Below are positions 45,260 to 59,532 of a stretch of 64,000 bases of DNA, piece after piece. The DNA lies in the NCBI GenBank assembly GCA_004352715.1, contig SCFE01000062.1, positions 998,196-1,062,195 on the forward strand, read 5' to 3'. This DNA is from Hofstenia miamia (taxonomy: Eukaryota; Xenacoelomorpha; Acoela). How positions within the stretch are numbered: the stretch's first letter is position 1; each line of letters starts with the position of its first letter. Under the pieces are notes generated by a model. The model saw nothing but the letters and a program-made list of their open reading frames with translations, was not told the DNA's origin and ran no database searches. The position numbers were made by a program, and so were the translations under genes.

Positions 45260-46906
45260 TAATGAATGCTGAGAGAAATTAGAGAACAGAATGCAAATAT
45301 TGTCACCTCCTCTCTACTAACTGAAATATAATGATTTAAATTATATTTCGATAATGTGGCATTTGCATTTGATCGAAGCGCATTGGCTAGAAAAAATCCA
45401 CGAGCAACCAATGAAATTACTTTATGTTGCTCATTGAAATTAATTTTACACATTTACAATTATACGAATATCACACACCGTAAATACATTTACGTAAATA
45501 CTGAAAAATTACAAATATGCGAAGATTGAAATAATACAAAAATATAAATATACATATAATTTACCATGCATATGTATTAGAGCTGCGAAATCTTAATCTG
45601 CAAATTTTCATTAATCGATCACTTTTCCAATGTTAAAAATTCTACATTCAGTTATGTAAATGGAGATTCATTCTCCTCAATCATAACTATACTCGATTTC
45701 AACTTAGTTAGAATGCATACATTGGTCATAAATAAGAAACTTTAAAAATGATGAGTTAGAAAATCAGGATTTTATGGCTTTAATGGACGGCATAAATGGC
45801 GATAAAATTACAAAATCATACTAACTCCATAATAATGATAAGACTCTCCGCAGCATCTTTACAATCAACAAGAAGATAATTTGAAGAAAATATAAACAGG
45901 TACCTCATAGCTTATACATGTACATTTGATCTACAAGTATGCTCGATAATTGACTAATGGCATGCTCCCACAAATATTATAATATTAAAAAAAGATGTTT
46001 CTATGAAAGTAGATTGCATCACATTTCAGTGACATCATTAAATCATTAATTGTGATATATATATATATATATACTGCGGGAGCAATGGCCAAAAAATAGG
46101 TTTTTTTGGGGAAAAATATAACTAAAGTCGTCTGATCACATAAGTTAAAAACATACTGTTTTTTAAGTAAACAATTCTTTAAAAGGAACAACCAAAAACG
46201 CAAAATTGCTGTTTAATTTATTTAATAGAAACTTCAATAAAATTATGGCAATAATCCCCAAAAGTAATAGGCCCAAATTTATGCATTATTCTATTAAAAT
46301 AACAAGCACAACTACAATGTCAAGTATGTACTAGTAAAAGCACTTAATTAGCGCAAACTATATTTTTCTTCACAACTAATGAGTTTTATATTTATTAAAT
46401 ACAACTGTACTTGGACTACTTGGTGTGTACAATGGAAGCATACAGAGTTCTGAAATCGAGTGACACTTATTTAATTTAAGTAATAAGTTTACATCTTTGT
46501 AATAAATCACTTTGAGTTTGACAGCTTTGTAATAACAACCAACTTTGTTTGTCAAAAAATGTTATAGGAATTCACTATGGTAACATTAAAACTATAAAAT
46601 ATATTTTAATACTAAATGACGGAAGAATCCTTAGAAAATGTTGAAATTAAATTTCCATACATGAAAACTCCTGCTAATAAGCTTGACAAAAGTACTGCCC
46701 AGATCTGATGTAAGAGAGAACTTAAACGTAAATATAATTTGATTTAGTAGAAAGAAGAAATCACAAGAACTACGAAAATTTAAAAACTAGTTTAGTAAGC
46801 TGACAATCTGCAAGTATCAACTTTGTGGAAAGGATCTAGATACATTAAAAACTGTAATTTTTTCAACACTATGGAAAGCTTGGACACATTTCGAATTATA
46901 TATGAA

Positions 46907-46907
<1 letters not shown>
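45260..46907. other. Upstream region of the PDZRN gene
   Basis: Probably 5' UTR, first intron or promoter. No core promoter element can be singled out. A short (TA)n run lies at 46056-46073. Confidence 0.45.
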
Positions 46908-46973
<66 letters not shown>

Positions 46974-47085
46974 NNNNNNNNNNNNNNNNNNNNNNNNNNN
47001 NNNNNNNNNNNNNNNNNNNNNNNNNNNNNNNNNNNNNNNNNNNNNNNNNNNNNNNNNNNNNNNNNNNNNNNNNNNNNNNNNNNNN

Positions 47086-47117
<32 letters not shown>
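46908..47117. repeat. (TA)n microsatellite with 112-N gap
   Basis: TA arrays flank an N run at 46974-47085. Open frames reported across it are artefacts. Confidence 0.9.
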
Positions 47118-47121
<4 letters not shown>

Positions 47122-47395
47122 GTCACTTCTACACATGCTTAAAAGAGACGAAATCAATAAGGAAGCCATCATAAAAATATGGATAAGAACATCGAATGTT
47201 AGTAATTACATAGAATCACGATCAGTCATATATACATTGTACAAGCAAATTCAGACTGGTGATGAACATGTGCAATACAATTTCCACAGATATTAACTGC
47301 AAACCAAATGAAGGTCGCTATTAATACATTTAGCAGTATAAACCAACAAATCATATTCGATTCTAAACACCTAGACATTTCCAGGAAATGTATAA
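47118..47395. other. Gene-free stretch
   Basis: Nothing recognised between the gap and the open frame at 47396. Confidence 0.45.
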
Positions 47396-47686
47396 AAGAA
47401 CTGTTCCTCAGAAGTAGTTGAAATTGAAAATAGTTACACGAAAGACTTTCTCAAAGAAGCAATTAGTTCACTCTATGAAACTACATCTGTATGCATTGTT
47501 CAACTAGGTTGTCTTCTCTGGGACAAAGAAGCTATTGTTTTTAGAGCTTTCATAATTACAAAAGGCGCTTTTCAACAAGAACTAACAAAGTACTATTATA
47601 CATTTGCGTTAACCGTTGCAGATTCACATTGTGTGATGCCTATAGTTCGTTACTTCAACCATGAATCTAAAAAATATCCCATATGA
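47396..47686 (+). other. Unidentified 96-codon open frame without its own start
   Basis: Open from a TAA to TGA at 47684-47686. The translation is of ordinary protein-like composition (for example SVCIVQLGCLLWDKEAIVF and YYYTFALTVADSHCVMPIV). A good splice acceptor, CTGTTCCTCAG, ends at 47411, so it could be an exon or a fragment of an old transposase. No family recognised. In AT-rich DNA a chance frame of this length is not excluded. Confidence 0.25.
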
Positions 47687-50600
47687 AGCTAACAAAGATT
47701 GATTAATGGAGAATCAGGCCTAGATATTCCAGACAAATTATAAAGTCCAGGGTAAAAGTTTAAGTGGAGTAAATAAATATAGTTTGATGTACATCACAGA
47801 CATTTAGCATTGATTACCCGTCCCTTTGAGGGCAATTAGTGAGCATCGCGCATTTCAACACAGTGGGAGAAAGGCTTTCAGCAGTGCTCATTAAAGACCA
47901 CTCATTCTTTTATGTAACTTTGTCAGGGCGAGGAATACACTATTTGTCATTTTTTGAAGTTTGCTAACACATTTAAATCTTTTGTTGGCCATTAGCTGAA
48001 ACGATATTTCAAGGCCGAACACACATAACGTTTACCTTGATGCTTTATCGAATGAGCAAAACATTTAGCAGGAACGCATTGGGAAGTGCTAGGAACAATA
48101 ACGAAGCATTCAGTTTTGCAAACTCATACAAAATTAATATCCTTTATACTAAAGAGAGACATTTGTAGAAATATGATTTGAAAGTTCTTATAGTCTCCAG
48201 GAATTAATTTATAAGAACAAATCAAATAATTCGCTTTATAATCACTTTCATAGTTTATTGGGTATTTGCACAGAATTTTTGTCCGTGTATCGTATATCCA
48301 ATATTTTTGGATGCTGCAAATTGCGATTTGAAAATATTGATAAATTATATTTGCAGTTTCTTAATGTACTTTATAGATACCAGCACACGACTTTGAAAGT
48401 TTTAAAGAAATACTTTCTCAAAATTTCAATTTTCCTTTTTGCGTTCAAACGCAATACTGGTTTTACTATACAAATTATATGACGTAAGTAATCAAATAGT
48501 ACATGATATATGTAGCAGCTATAAACATTATACGAAAAAAGTAAAGGTTAATTTCATAAAGTTTACATATGGGATTATTTGGGTGAAGTACACAATCACA
48601 GTAGGATTAAAATTCTACAAATATGTAGATGCAAATTTTATAGAAGAGATTCAAATATAGTTTCAACAAAACTTTTTCAAATGCACGATGTGTCGCATAA
48701 AATTCTCCATCGAAAAACAGATCAATCAAAAAAAAATATACTTAGAGGGAAGTGTAAACGGGTGCAACATGAGACGGATCACTAAAATACAGATTTATTC
48801 AACTAATTTGATCGTTTCTGATTATGTTAGAATACCTAGAATTTTTTAAACAAAAAACTTACATACTTTAAAAATGTTTTCTAGTAAATAAACTTAACAA
48901 ATAATTTTAAGTAGAACACAAAACATTTGGCTTGACGCAATTGATGAAATGAAGTGTTCATTTTTGGAATTAGTAGTTGTTTAAGTTATTTATGTTTTTA
49001 TTACTAATATACATCCATTTTAGGTGTTCTTAAATGCGTTGTAAATTTTCAGCAAATATACAAACAATCAATAATTCGTTGATTTTAATGACTCATTTCA
49101 AAACAGATGGAAGTGGGGCAGATTTTTCTGAAATGCCCTGCCCCGCCTCACAGAATTTGAGCCCTGCCCCATTTACACGTGTTGAAATCTGCCCCTACAT
49201 TGCCCCATTATTTTATATTCTACCACCCCAAATTGGCCTACTCAAAAATTCTGCTTTAAAACAACTTACGATATTCTTTTGCCCATATTTGTTCTATGAC
49301 AATTTTCATTGCGGTACACCATCACTCAAATATTTTGAATGTTTATTTCCTAGAAGCTACAGAATCATTTTTTAAAATATCAATTTTAAGTATGCTAATG
49401 CATATTAATGATATTATTAATAGCAAAATGAAATTTAATTTTAACTCTATAAAGCGTTTTATAAAGCGAAAATTTTATATAATACATTTATACAAGGACA
49501 ATTGCACTCCTTCCAATGTAATTGCATAGCCTATTGACTACAAATCAAATCAAAATGATCTTGCTGATATCATTTAATAGAATCAAATTTCACCAAGAGC
49601 TAAAAATGCATGGTAATTAATTTTTAAAATGCGAATTTCGAAGAAAATCAATTTTTTTAAGCAGAGGAATTTGATGTAAAAAAATGCTTTTACAATCTCT
49701 TAATTTGGCAATCTCTTCCTTCAATCTTTCCTAACTAAAAAGTGTTTTGCGAGGGTAGTATGTAACATAAATGGGAAATAGCTCGTTTGGTCGTTGACTC
49801 TCCAGTCCATTAGCAAAAATGTCAAGAAACTATTTAAAAATTTAGCGCTTTAATTCATAAAGTTCAAACTGGCCAAAAGAAAAGGATAAAATTTAAGTGG
49901 TTGTGTGTAACTTCTAAATAATTCTATTTTCAAGGATAACAAAAGCAATTAGAACAAAATTGCTTCCTGCTTTAAAATTTTCTGTGCGGCCAAGCTATCA
50001 TAATGGTGTGGCTCATTTGAATTTCAAACATCGGTTTAATTGAAAATTTAGGATAAAACTTAAATGCAGCAAAAAATGTGGAAGGCCATTTAATCATATA
50101 TTATTAGTATGAAGGCTCGCTTTGGCAAATTTATATTTTCCAATGTGCATTTCAGTTGGTTCGCGACTAATTCCCAAGCCTCTTTTCAACTTTTAAAAAA
50201 GAAGATTCATCATCGATGGGAGAAATCAAATCTCAATATTAATAGGAAGAAAATAGAAAAACAATAAAGATGATTTATAATTATGTTTAAATTTCCGGTA
50301 AACTGCTTTTAGATTTTAGATTGATATGAAGGTGCTATGTACTGGCAAAGGAAAATTTTATTAATAAGTTACCGATATATTTGTTAAACTAGAAAGTTGT
50401 TTAATTGTGAAATACTGGAACCACCAGTATGAGAGAATTACACGCACGCATTCAGATTTGAGCGTTAATCCAAACATCTCAATAAATAATCCACTGGTTA
50501 AAAACGTGCCTGTCGTTAATGGATTTTTATACCATTAATAATAAATATTAATTTTTGCGTAAATGACAGTTAACTAATTGACATTTATGAACCATCTTTG

Positions 50601-53600
50601 AAATATTAGTTCCATAGAAAAACTTCGCATTGACGTTCGCTTTTAATGTTTTAAGAACAGCAAGGTCACCTGACGAGCAATTTATTGTGGTGACCAGATT
50701 CTCTTCCTACTGAAACAGTACAATTACTGCATATTTCAAAAGAATAAAGTCATAACAAATTAAAATTTCTTTTTGATTTAAAAATCGAAAGTTAGTGAAT
50801 CATTTCATATTGAAAGAAAAATGTGAAAAACCAACAAGTTTTGGGAAATTTAAAATAAATTCTACATTTTACAATGAGTATTCTTACTCATTGTTAAGAT
50901 TGAATCTAGGAAAATTGCAGCCAGTAGGCTGCTTCAAATTAACCAGCAACAATTTTGTATGTCTTGTCAACTGAAACTTGAGCTGAATTGCTGATTATAA
51001 AAATTTACACAGTATTAACAGGTTTTTCTCAACTGGGTGGCAGCTGGGGTTGGTTGCCACATATTCATTGTTGAGAATAATTACAAGCACATTTCTACGT
51101 TATCTCACTTTTGCATACCTCGCGATATATGAGCGTACTAATGGTAACTATAAGTTCCAACCCAAATATTAAATCATCCTGGTATTATGCACTTGATGAA
51201 CAAGAAAGAAAGTCTATTAAACGAAATTGGATTTGTAAATGGACTTTATAGTAAAAACGAATATGCTGTCTTTGTTTATCGGAATTAAACACCATTTCAG
51301 ATACTGATCTGGCATTATTTTCTCGCTCTGACAGACATTCAATTTTGCTTAAATTTCCAATTATTGAAGGATAAATTCTGGATCAATGAAGCGTCCTTTT
51401 GACTTCTTTAAAATCCGTTAAAAGCCAAACCTATAATGTCTGAATGACGATGGCTTGTCAAAATTTACGTACGTATTATAAAATGCAGAATAAAAAATAT
51501 AAAATGTCATTAACTACCTTCTCATTTAAAAACAAATAATTTCTTGTTCCTAAAAGCAATAATCTCAGGAATAATTTTAGAAAGAAAATGGCAGAATTCA
51601 TGCCTTTTACTACGAGTATTTTGAAGGAGTTATTGACTGTCGACAATAACTTAGAGAAGACTCTAAAAGCAAGTCAATACATGAAGCTAAAATGAAAAAA
51701 CATTAATTGTAGGCGTGACTTTTACACATATATGCATAAATGAATTCAACAATGTGATTCAATGAAAACAGGTATTTTTGATTTTATTCTGTGAAACTAA
51801 TAGATGATGTTATGGTGATTTGGTCTTCAAAAGTTGCTATTGTGAAGAAGGTATAAACAGTAAGCTTTAACACGGTTCTTCAAAAAATAGATAAAGTTTC
51901 AAAAATAAGAATTGAAAGAAGTGCAAGGCTTTGAAATGTGTTTAATCGCTTAAAACTCCTTCAAAATTCATTTGCATTATGCATGAATGATTTGTCAAAA
52001 TGTTATTTGATAGACACTAAAAGAAAAATTTGAATAGCTAAATTGGACAAAATATAATAAAAACTAGTCTACCCCAGAAAAAAAAATATATATATATATA
52101 TATATGCGATGAAAATGAAATAAAATCTAATCAATTTACAAGTAGAATTGTTTACAAACGTTAAGTACCGATGCTTATAAGTTAAATCACTTTTGTTTTC
52201 CTGCTGCACAATTGACAAAACCTACAACAACAAAGAAATAAGAGCATTGTGTATCACATGACTATATACATAAATTATTAAATTGTTGGGAAAATAAAAT
52301 GGGTCCATAAGCAATGCAGATCAGAAATAGAAATGGGATGTTACTGAAATAACAACATGGCCATTTACTAGTTGAAAATGGGCTGAATAATAGAAAAAAC
52401 CTTTACTATGAGAAAAGATAGTTAAAAAATAAGTTTGATAAAATAAACATCTATTGTAATATTTCAAGTAAAAATTGATTTATAGTTGTAATCACAAAGT
52501 TTGACATTTGTAATGATAACGGAAATTTCACACATAAACGACTATTTAATTGCGAGCCAAAAATGTGGCCACAATTTTTGCAATGGACCAAATATGCATT
52601 TTGAAAAAAGCAGACAGGCCGGGTTGAGCCACCAAAATCCGGACACATTCCGTTACACCAACATAAAAATATTGCACAAGCTCCCTATAAAAATACCAGT
52701 TATTCTAAAACCTCTAAAACCCATTGTTTATTTCAATTGTGTATTTGAACAAAACCATTGTATAAATACAGTTGTAAACGCCTTTTCGAGTTATGATACA
52801 TTAATCAACAGAGGCGTAATAATTCGCTAATAAAACGCCCACTTATTGATAGTGAGAAATCCAATTAAAGGTTTGGAACTCTAGTGTTCTTCCCGATAGT
52901 GCATGCAAAGCTAAACAATCGTTGTACTTGTTAACAATGTCAGTTGACGAAAACATTGATCGCGTTAATAGGAATTGTCACGCCCACACAATCTAAAGTG
53001 TGAAATTGAAATGAACTATAAATTTCGAACTAGTTCCATAAATATTGCTATTGAAAGGGTTCATTAATCCGCTCTTAGTGTCATTACATGCAGAATATAA
53101 ACTTAAAAATATCATTTGTCTTAATGGTAATTCAGCAATTTGAATAAAGACTCATTATAAAGCTTCATTTACATTTACTTGTTTATCAAACGATTAATTA
53201 TGATAAATTCTGTATTTGACCCTATTTTTATTGTGGGGGCGCAAATTGCAGCCCAAAAACTTATCTTAAAAAATCAAAATAGCGTTTAAATGAAGACTCA
53301 TGGAAAATTTATATTTCATGAAATTTAGTTTTTAAATTTGCTAAAAAAATTGTGTAGTACTAACATATTTGTATACATTAACTCGTCTTATTCCCCGTAA
53401 TGCATTTTTGTTACAATTTGGGGGAACAATAAAGGTATTTTGCAGTAAAATTTGTAGCACAGGTAAAAATAGGAGAAAACTGTATTGATACACTTCATCT
53501 GTGTGATCTTATAAGAAATGGCACATTTTGCTGACCTCCCGTTCAAAAATGCTGACTTCAGCAAAAAATATGATAACAATATGCAATATCACTATGTGTG

Positions 53601-56091
53601 TGTTAAATGTAATTATAGCATTTAACTAAACATCACAGAAAATCAAGAGCAACTTTTGAAAAAATATATTGAGCATTAAAAAAATTCGTTTTAAATTTCG
53701 AGTAGTATTCTTAACAAATATTAGTAGAGATAGTAATTTAGCAAGTCGAATCGAAATTAGTCACTTTGTTCGATAAACCTAAATATTGTTCATTAAAAAT
53801 TACTATGCCCTAAAAACCTAAATTTTTAATTAATTATCCACTGAAATCCATTTTGTAGCATTACGCTTAATTAAAAAACCTTGTTTCTAAGTAAAGGTTT
53901 GTCAGAAATTACCTTGGAAATTGTCCGAAATTTATAATTTCTCCGTCGAAGCGTTGTTACACTTAGAATACAAGCAGTGGTGTACATGTTAATGAGATCA
54001 TTGAAAAATTTCTACAATACCAGGCAAAAGTAAGTATCGCTACTAGTTCAGTTAGTAACCAAAATCAGTGGGCGGGGATTGGGGACTCGTTCTTCAAGGC
54101 CCCCATGGTTGGGCCTGTGAGATATTTATAGGTTCTAGCTTAATGGAATAAGGCAATATACTTATTGAATCATAAAACAACAGCAAATTTTTAATTCATG
54201 ATAATGTTATAACCACGTATCTCAAGATTTTCGGCTATAAGTTGAATGCTATCAAATAATAATACATTTTGCTGTTCATCAATGTTGATAAACTTAAGGC
54301 TAGCTAAGTAAGAATCTCAAAATCCAAAATACAGAAATAATGAAAATATTATCAAAAACAATCTGACGATTAAAGGAAAAAATCAACAATGAAAATCCAA
54401 TTTAGGACTGTGTTCCTTATATCATGATTGTATTAAGCACAATTACTGCCTTTTTGTAGTTAGCGTAATATCACAAATTTTCAGAATAAAGACCTCGAAT
54501 TCCTAAATGTATTGGGTAAAATTCTATTATATAAAGCTTTCCAGTTGTCACATTCAACGAATCTAATCAATGAATGTAAACAATATGAAATTAATAACCT
54601 GTTTACGCGTGATATGAAACATACTTGTTTCCAATGATCTCTGGACACGTATCAAGTGTAAACATTCAGAAGCACGAGATATTTACTAAAGTATTTTAAT
54701 ATCACATATTTCAGGGGTTACATGTGAAATATATCTTGAGATAATTGGAGACATGTATATCTCATAACATGTGTAAGCATGGCTTACAGTCTTAGCATAA
54801 AATAGTAACGTAAGCAGAAAATATATGAGGCTATATGTACAAACATTGTATTAAATTCTCCAAAAACCCATTAGAAAATTCTAAAATAAAGCACAGCAAC
54901 AATTTCAAAAACCCCAGCACATTGGCTCATCAATACGTCCACAAGTGTACACGAACAAACTTGATATTGTTTTCAGTTTAAACACATTTATTTGATTAAT
55001 AACATCAAATCAGAAAATCCTAGGTCTTCAATTGGATGAAGTATACCAATTGCTAAAATAGTATACATTATCAATAAAAATCATTTATATTTTCAAATTT
55101 AAATTAAATAGGTGTCCCGCAAAGTCTGTGCACACAAATAAAAACCTTCTTTCCATTCTTTTGGTGTTTAATCCTTGAATACAAAGGAAGGATTTAAAAT
55201 AAATAATATCAATCATCTTAACTAGTGCCAACCAATGATGCTTTAATCACAAGAAGTATAAGTTATAGAAACAGAATAATGCATGCTGCATTGAAATAAA
55301 ACATAAAATAGTCACAACATCCCCAATTCTTAATACGACGATGAGCTTATTGCATACAACCCATTAAAATTATACAATGTTAGAAAGCAATTAAAATATG
55401 TATACTAGACGTAGTGGTTAATGCATAAATACCAATATTCCACATATACTTTAAAATCACTTCACATTCCATTAGAAAATAAGAAAATGTTTTAATTTCG
55501 TAATATTGAAAAAATAATAAATCACAGGCATCCTCATATTTTGATAACATTAACTAGGATATATGTGTAAAATTACAATAACACTAAAATATTATAGACG
55601 TACGTGTCTAATGAAAGTTTTCTGAATTCATTCTTTGATAAATGTTGAGAAAACGCTGGAAAAATCGAGCGATCATCATGTTTTACAGATGGAAATATTA
55701 TTCACGATTATAAAAACTTTGTGAAAAAATACAGTTTTTGAGAATAAAAATTGTCGAAATGAAATGTTTGCATTTTTGTAATCTCTGAACACGTAGGCGT
55801 CTGGTCATTAATAAAAATATATTAGAAAAGTATATAACAATTACTTAAAATATATTTTTTCTTCTGGCCCAAATCAATGTTAAGCACATGGATTCGAGGA
55901 ATCAACTTTTATTGGATTTGAATTGAGTTCGGATACGATTCCACATGCATTCGAATTTCGATTCTGAATCCAGTGGATTTACAGGGCCTCTGTTATTTAT
56001 TACTGTGTTCAGAAATATTATATAAAATTTAGCAACGCAATATAGAATGTAACACGAGTAAGACGAACTCATTTTTTAATAAAAGTTATGA
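47687..56091. other. Long gene-free stretch
   Basis: No gene recognised in 8.4 kb. It includes a small inverted GGGGCAGATTT/AAATCTGCCCC pair (about 49112-49197), a (TA)n run at 52087-52105 and an AGGTGTCCCGCAAAG terminus-like motif near 55112. Confidence 0.45.
49108..49206. repeat. Short GC-rich inverted repeat, possible MITE remnant
   Basis: GGGGCAGATTT at the left and AAATCTGCCCC at the right, with GCCCTGCCCC words between. No target duplication found. Confidence 0.4.
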
Positions 56092-56283
56092 TATTCAACG
56101 AAAACCTATGCTCTGGAACATGTTGATACACGTTGACAGACTTGACGCTCTCGTCTTTTGAAATTGAACATTTCGATAGGCCAAAATATGCATTTGACTA
56201 AAGTGTTTTGCTCTCATACTAAATCCCAACATGTAACACCCACTCAAGTATAATTGAAACAAAGTAAACAAATAATAAGAAAC
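56092..56283. repeat. Gap-flanking duplicate, left copy (192 bp)
   Basis: Same as 56294-56500 except that it lacks 15 bp. It ends at the N run. Confidence 0.9.
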
Positions 56284-56293
56284 NNNNNNNNNN
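56284..56293. other. 10-N scaffold gap
   Basis: N run between two near-identical copies, consistent with unmerged overlapping contigs. Confidence 0.95.
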
Positions 56294-56500
56294 TATTCAA
56301 CGAAAACCTATGCTCTGGAACATGTTGATACACGTTGACAGACTTGACGCTCTCGTCTTTTGAAATTGAACATTTCGATAGGCCAAAATATGCTCTAGAA
56401 CAGCATGCATTTGACTAAAGTGTTTTGCTCTCATACTAAATCCCAACATGTAACACCCACTCAAGTATAATTGAAACAAAGTAAACAAATAATAAGAAAC
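56294..56500. repeat. Gap-flanking duplicate, right copy (207 bp)
   Basis: Contains the extra 15-mer TCTAGAACAGCATGC relative to the left copy; otherwise identical. Confidence 0.9.
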
Positions 56501-57075
56501 AACCAGTTCACATTTCAAATAAGGACACTCGATCAACCGTTATAATAAATTGAGCGCAAATTTTAATTACAAGTTGTTTTAACATGCATGAAGGTTTTTA
56601 ACCCTAAACAACCCAGATATTTTTTACAATTTCTGATATTTTATATAAAAAATTTTAAAACGCGCTATAATTCACTAAATAATTCAGATAATAATCTGAA
56701 AACGCCTCTGAATAGAGAATATTATTTTCTTTCATTTTCATTCTTAATTCATGCGCTTGCGTGAACCCGTCAGGACGCACTTGAAATGGGCTCACATAGT
56801 TTTTCATCAAAAAGCAAAATATTTGAGGATATTGGTTCCAATGGACATTAGACAGCCGCATTACCTGAAAATTTGGTATGGAAAAAATAAATGTTTTTTA
56901 CAAAAGTTTCTCAATGCAAAAAGGCAATATTTAAAGAACTTCAAACGCAAAAAAAATTATGACCATAACAGGGAAGCACACTTATCATTAGGTGTGTCAA
57001 AATCCCAGGATTCTCAAATTACCTAATAGGCTTGGAGAAAATGGTTTGAGAATGTGAACAAAACAGTTAGTGACT

Positions 57076-57108
<33 letters not shown>

Positions 57109-57238
57109 TTCACATAACAAATTTCATAAAAACAATAAAATACCTATATATATAATGAATTTATTGGAAAAATACTAAACCTAGCCCTTACCTTAACCCC
57201 AACCCCAACGTCTTAAACTTTGTTGATTTATGAAGTTT

Positions 57239-57307
57239 TTAAACATAATTTCACAAATTCACTGAAATTTTAGGGATTTCACGAAATTCCTAATTACACA
57301 ATTTTAC
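57239..57307. repeat. Dispersed repeat, copy 1
   Basis: Matches 63308-63370: ATTTCAC-AATTCAC-GAAATTT, then a GGGAT...ACGAAAT.CCTAAT block and ACTGTA. It contains an internal palindrome around GGGATTTCACGAAATTCC. Confidence 0.65.
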
Positions 57308-59274
57308 TGTAACATAAATAAATCAATATTAATTGTCAGATGTGAATAAATGCCGAAAAAACTAGAGTAGAATCATATAAAAAATTTTGAGATACGTGAT
57401 TATTCAATGAACAATATTTTGAAAATTTAACTTATTTTTAAACACTACCACACATGGTTCATATTTATTATTTATTTTTTCAATATCTACCTATGTAAGA
57501 AATAAGATAGATTCGGTGTAAGTTTGGAATCCAAATTATTGACAAGACAAGAAAATATTGAACTAAATAATGGTTCGAAAAGAAATGAATGATCAGAAAA
57601 AGTTACTTTTTAAAATCAATATTTTGAATTGAAATGAGATAATCCGTCGAATCAATAAAAATTCCCATGCAAATTTTAAAATTTTAGAATGTTTATTTTA
57701 TGTCGTACCATCAAGCTTAAGAAATTTCTAAATTTCAGAAATCAAACTTCGATAAGTTTTCTAATAATCATTTTAAGAGAAAAACTGTGTAACATTTTAG
57801 AATACCTCTGAAGGAATTTACAGTTCCAAACATAATGGGTATTTAGATATCAATTATGAAACATTCACAATGAAATTTAAAATTTGATAATTGAAATTTG
57901 CAAATGCATTAAAAACTATTTTGCCCTTTGAAATTTCCCAAGCTAACTAATGCTTTCATGTCGAGAGCACATAAATGGACTACTTAATTAAAAGAAATTG
58001 AAATCCAAGAAAATTTACGAGTTGAATTCCGTGAAATCAAAGCTTCTTTGTACACGAGGTGTAAATCTCTATTCGAATGCCTCATCAATTCTGAGAACAG
58101 CAAATGCAAAGGATTAAGAGGCGACTTTAAGAGTAAATACATAAAAGCATGTTTAAAAAAGGAAACAATGAAAAAAGAAAATGGACTATCCATTTCAACT
58201 GTTGACCTTTGAAGAGTTATTCGGATAAAACACGATTATGGAATTAAAAGAAACCCCCGGTAACATCAAAGTGCTTCTGGTTTATCGAGTTCTTTAAACC
58301 TACGCTTTGTGGTCGTGATGAAATTTGGCATAGCTGAGCTGGCCGAAGAAGTGTTTACGCAAGCCATTTACCCGCTACCCTCTATGCAAATTAACCAGAT
58401 AAATTGTTTTATATTGTAGCTTTACGATTAATATTACAAAGGAACAATGCAAACAAATAGCGCTTTATGTAGTTGACAAAATGCACTGTCATAAGTCAAG
58501 CAGAATTTACAGTTTTGTGCGATTTATTACGCAAAAGGCCATTCAAACAGACTACTCAGTCATTGTAAATAGAATGTTAATTTAATCAAGTTCTTTGAAA
58601 GTAAAAACGTTGAGAGAGATACAAGTTTTAAAAATCCCATTAACTAAATTTATAGATGTGAGCAGGGCTTTCAAAATATGCTTTAAACCTCAAAAATCAC
58701 ATTTAAAGATCAAAAATCAATCTTTGAAATGAAAATTTTAGAAACGTTCTCGTAAGAACTTATAATCTAACTACAATATACGCTAATATTTCCTATTGAA
58801 AATAACAAAAAGAGACGTTTTAAATAGAAGAAATTAAAATGTTCATTAAGGCAGTCATGACACAAAATATGGGTTAAAATCAAAAATTATAATAGGGTAT
58901 TGGGGTACCACTAGTATTATGAATAGCTCGAATCAATTCAAGATAAATATATTTATCACTGCTACATTTTCAATTGTACCCGGAATGACGCAATATTCAA
59001 TTATTTTGAAAAATTGGCAAAGTGTTACTGTATTTAAATATGCCGGATGATAACATGTAATTAACAGATACTAACTACAAACTTCTTTGATTGCGTGGTA
59101 GTGTGATTTTAAATACTATGTGGATATTTTTATTTATTATAAATATTTTTTAATTGGTTTAGTTTTCTTTGATTAATTTCTTCAGATTTAATCGCAAACT
59201 AGGGGAAAAGGAACAGAGAATAAAAAAAATTTAATTAGTAATTTTGATTGTTTTATTGAGAAGTAGAGTACTTA

Positions 59275-59532
59275 CAGAGCGTATCTAGACATTTCCGATG
59301 GCGGGAGGTTGAACATCTCGATTTTGAGCGAGGTTTTTGTTTAAATATTACATTGTAAATACCTCTCCATTAACTGTCAAAATAAGGCAAAAATTTGTCG
59401 GTAAAGTGCATTTTACCACGTTAGAATTTAATTTTAAAAATTTCACGAAAAATTTTATTCTTACAAAAATATCAATGTTGAAAGCCTGAAAAGGGGACAT
59501 TGTCCCATACCCCCTAAATAGGCTACTGATGC
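59275..59532. mobile_element. Possible MITE remnant (258 bp)
   Basis: Ends CAGAGCGTATCTAG and (reverse complement) CAGTAGCCTATTTAG match at 12 of 15 aligned positions, each followed by a G-rich patch. No target duplication is apparent. Confidence 0.35.

Noticed and set aside
46792-47296. Long frames rich in Ile-Tyr across the N gap
   Set aside because: They are TA-repeat translations bridged by unknown bases; no real protein.
52501-52830. 109-codon plus-strand frame
   Set aside because: No recognisable motif, and the nominal start is TTG; treated as chance.
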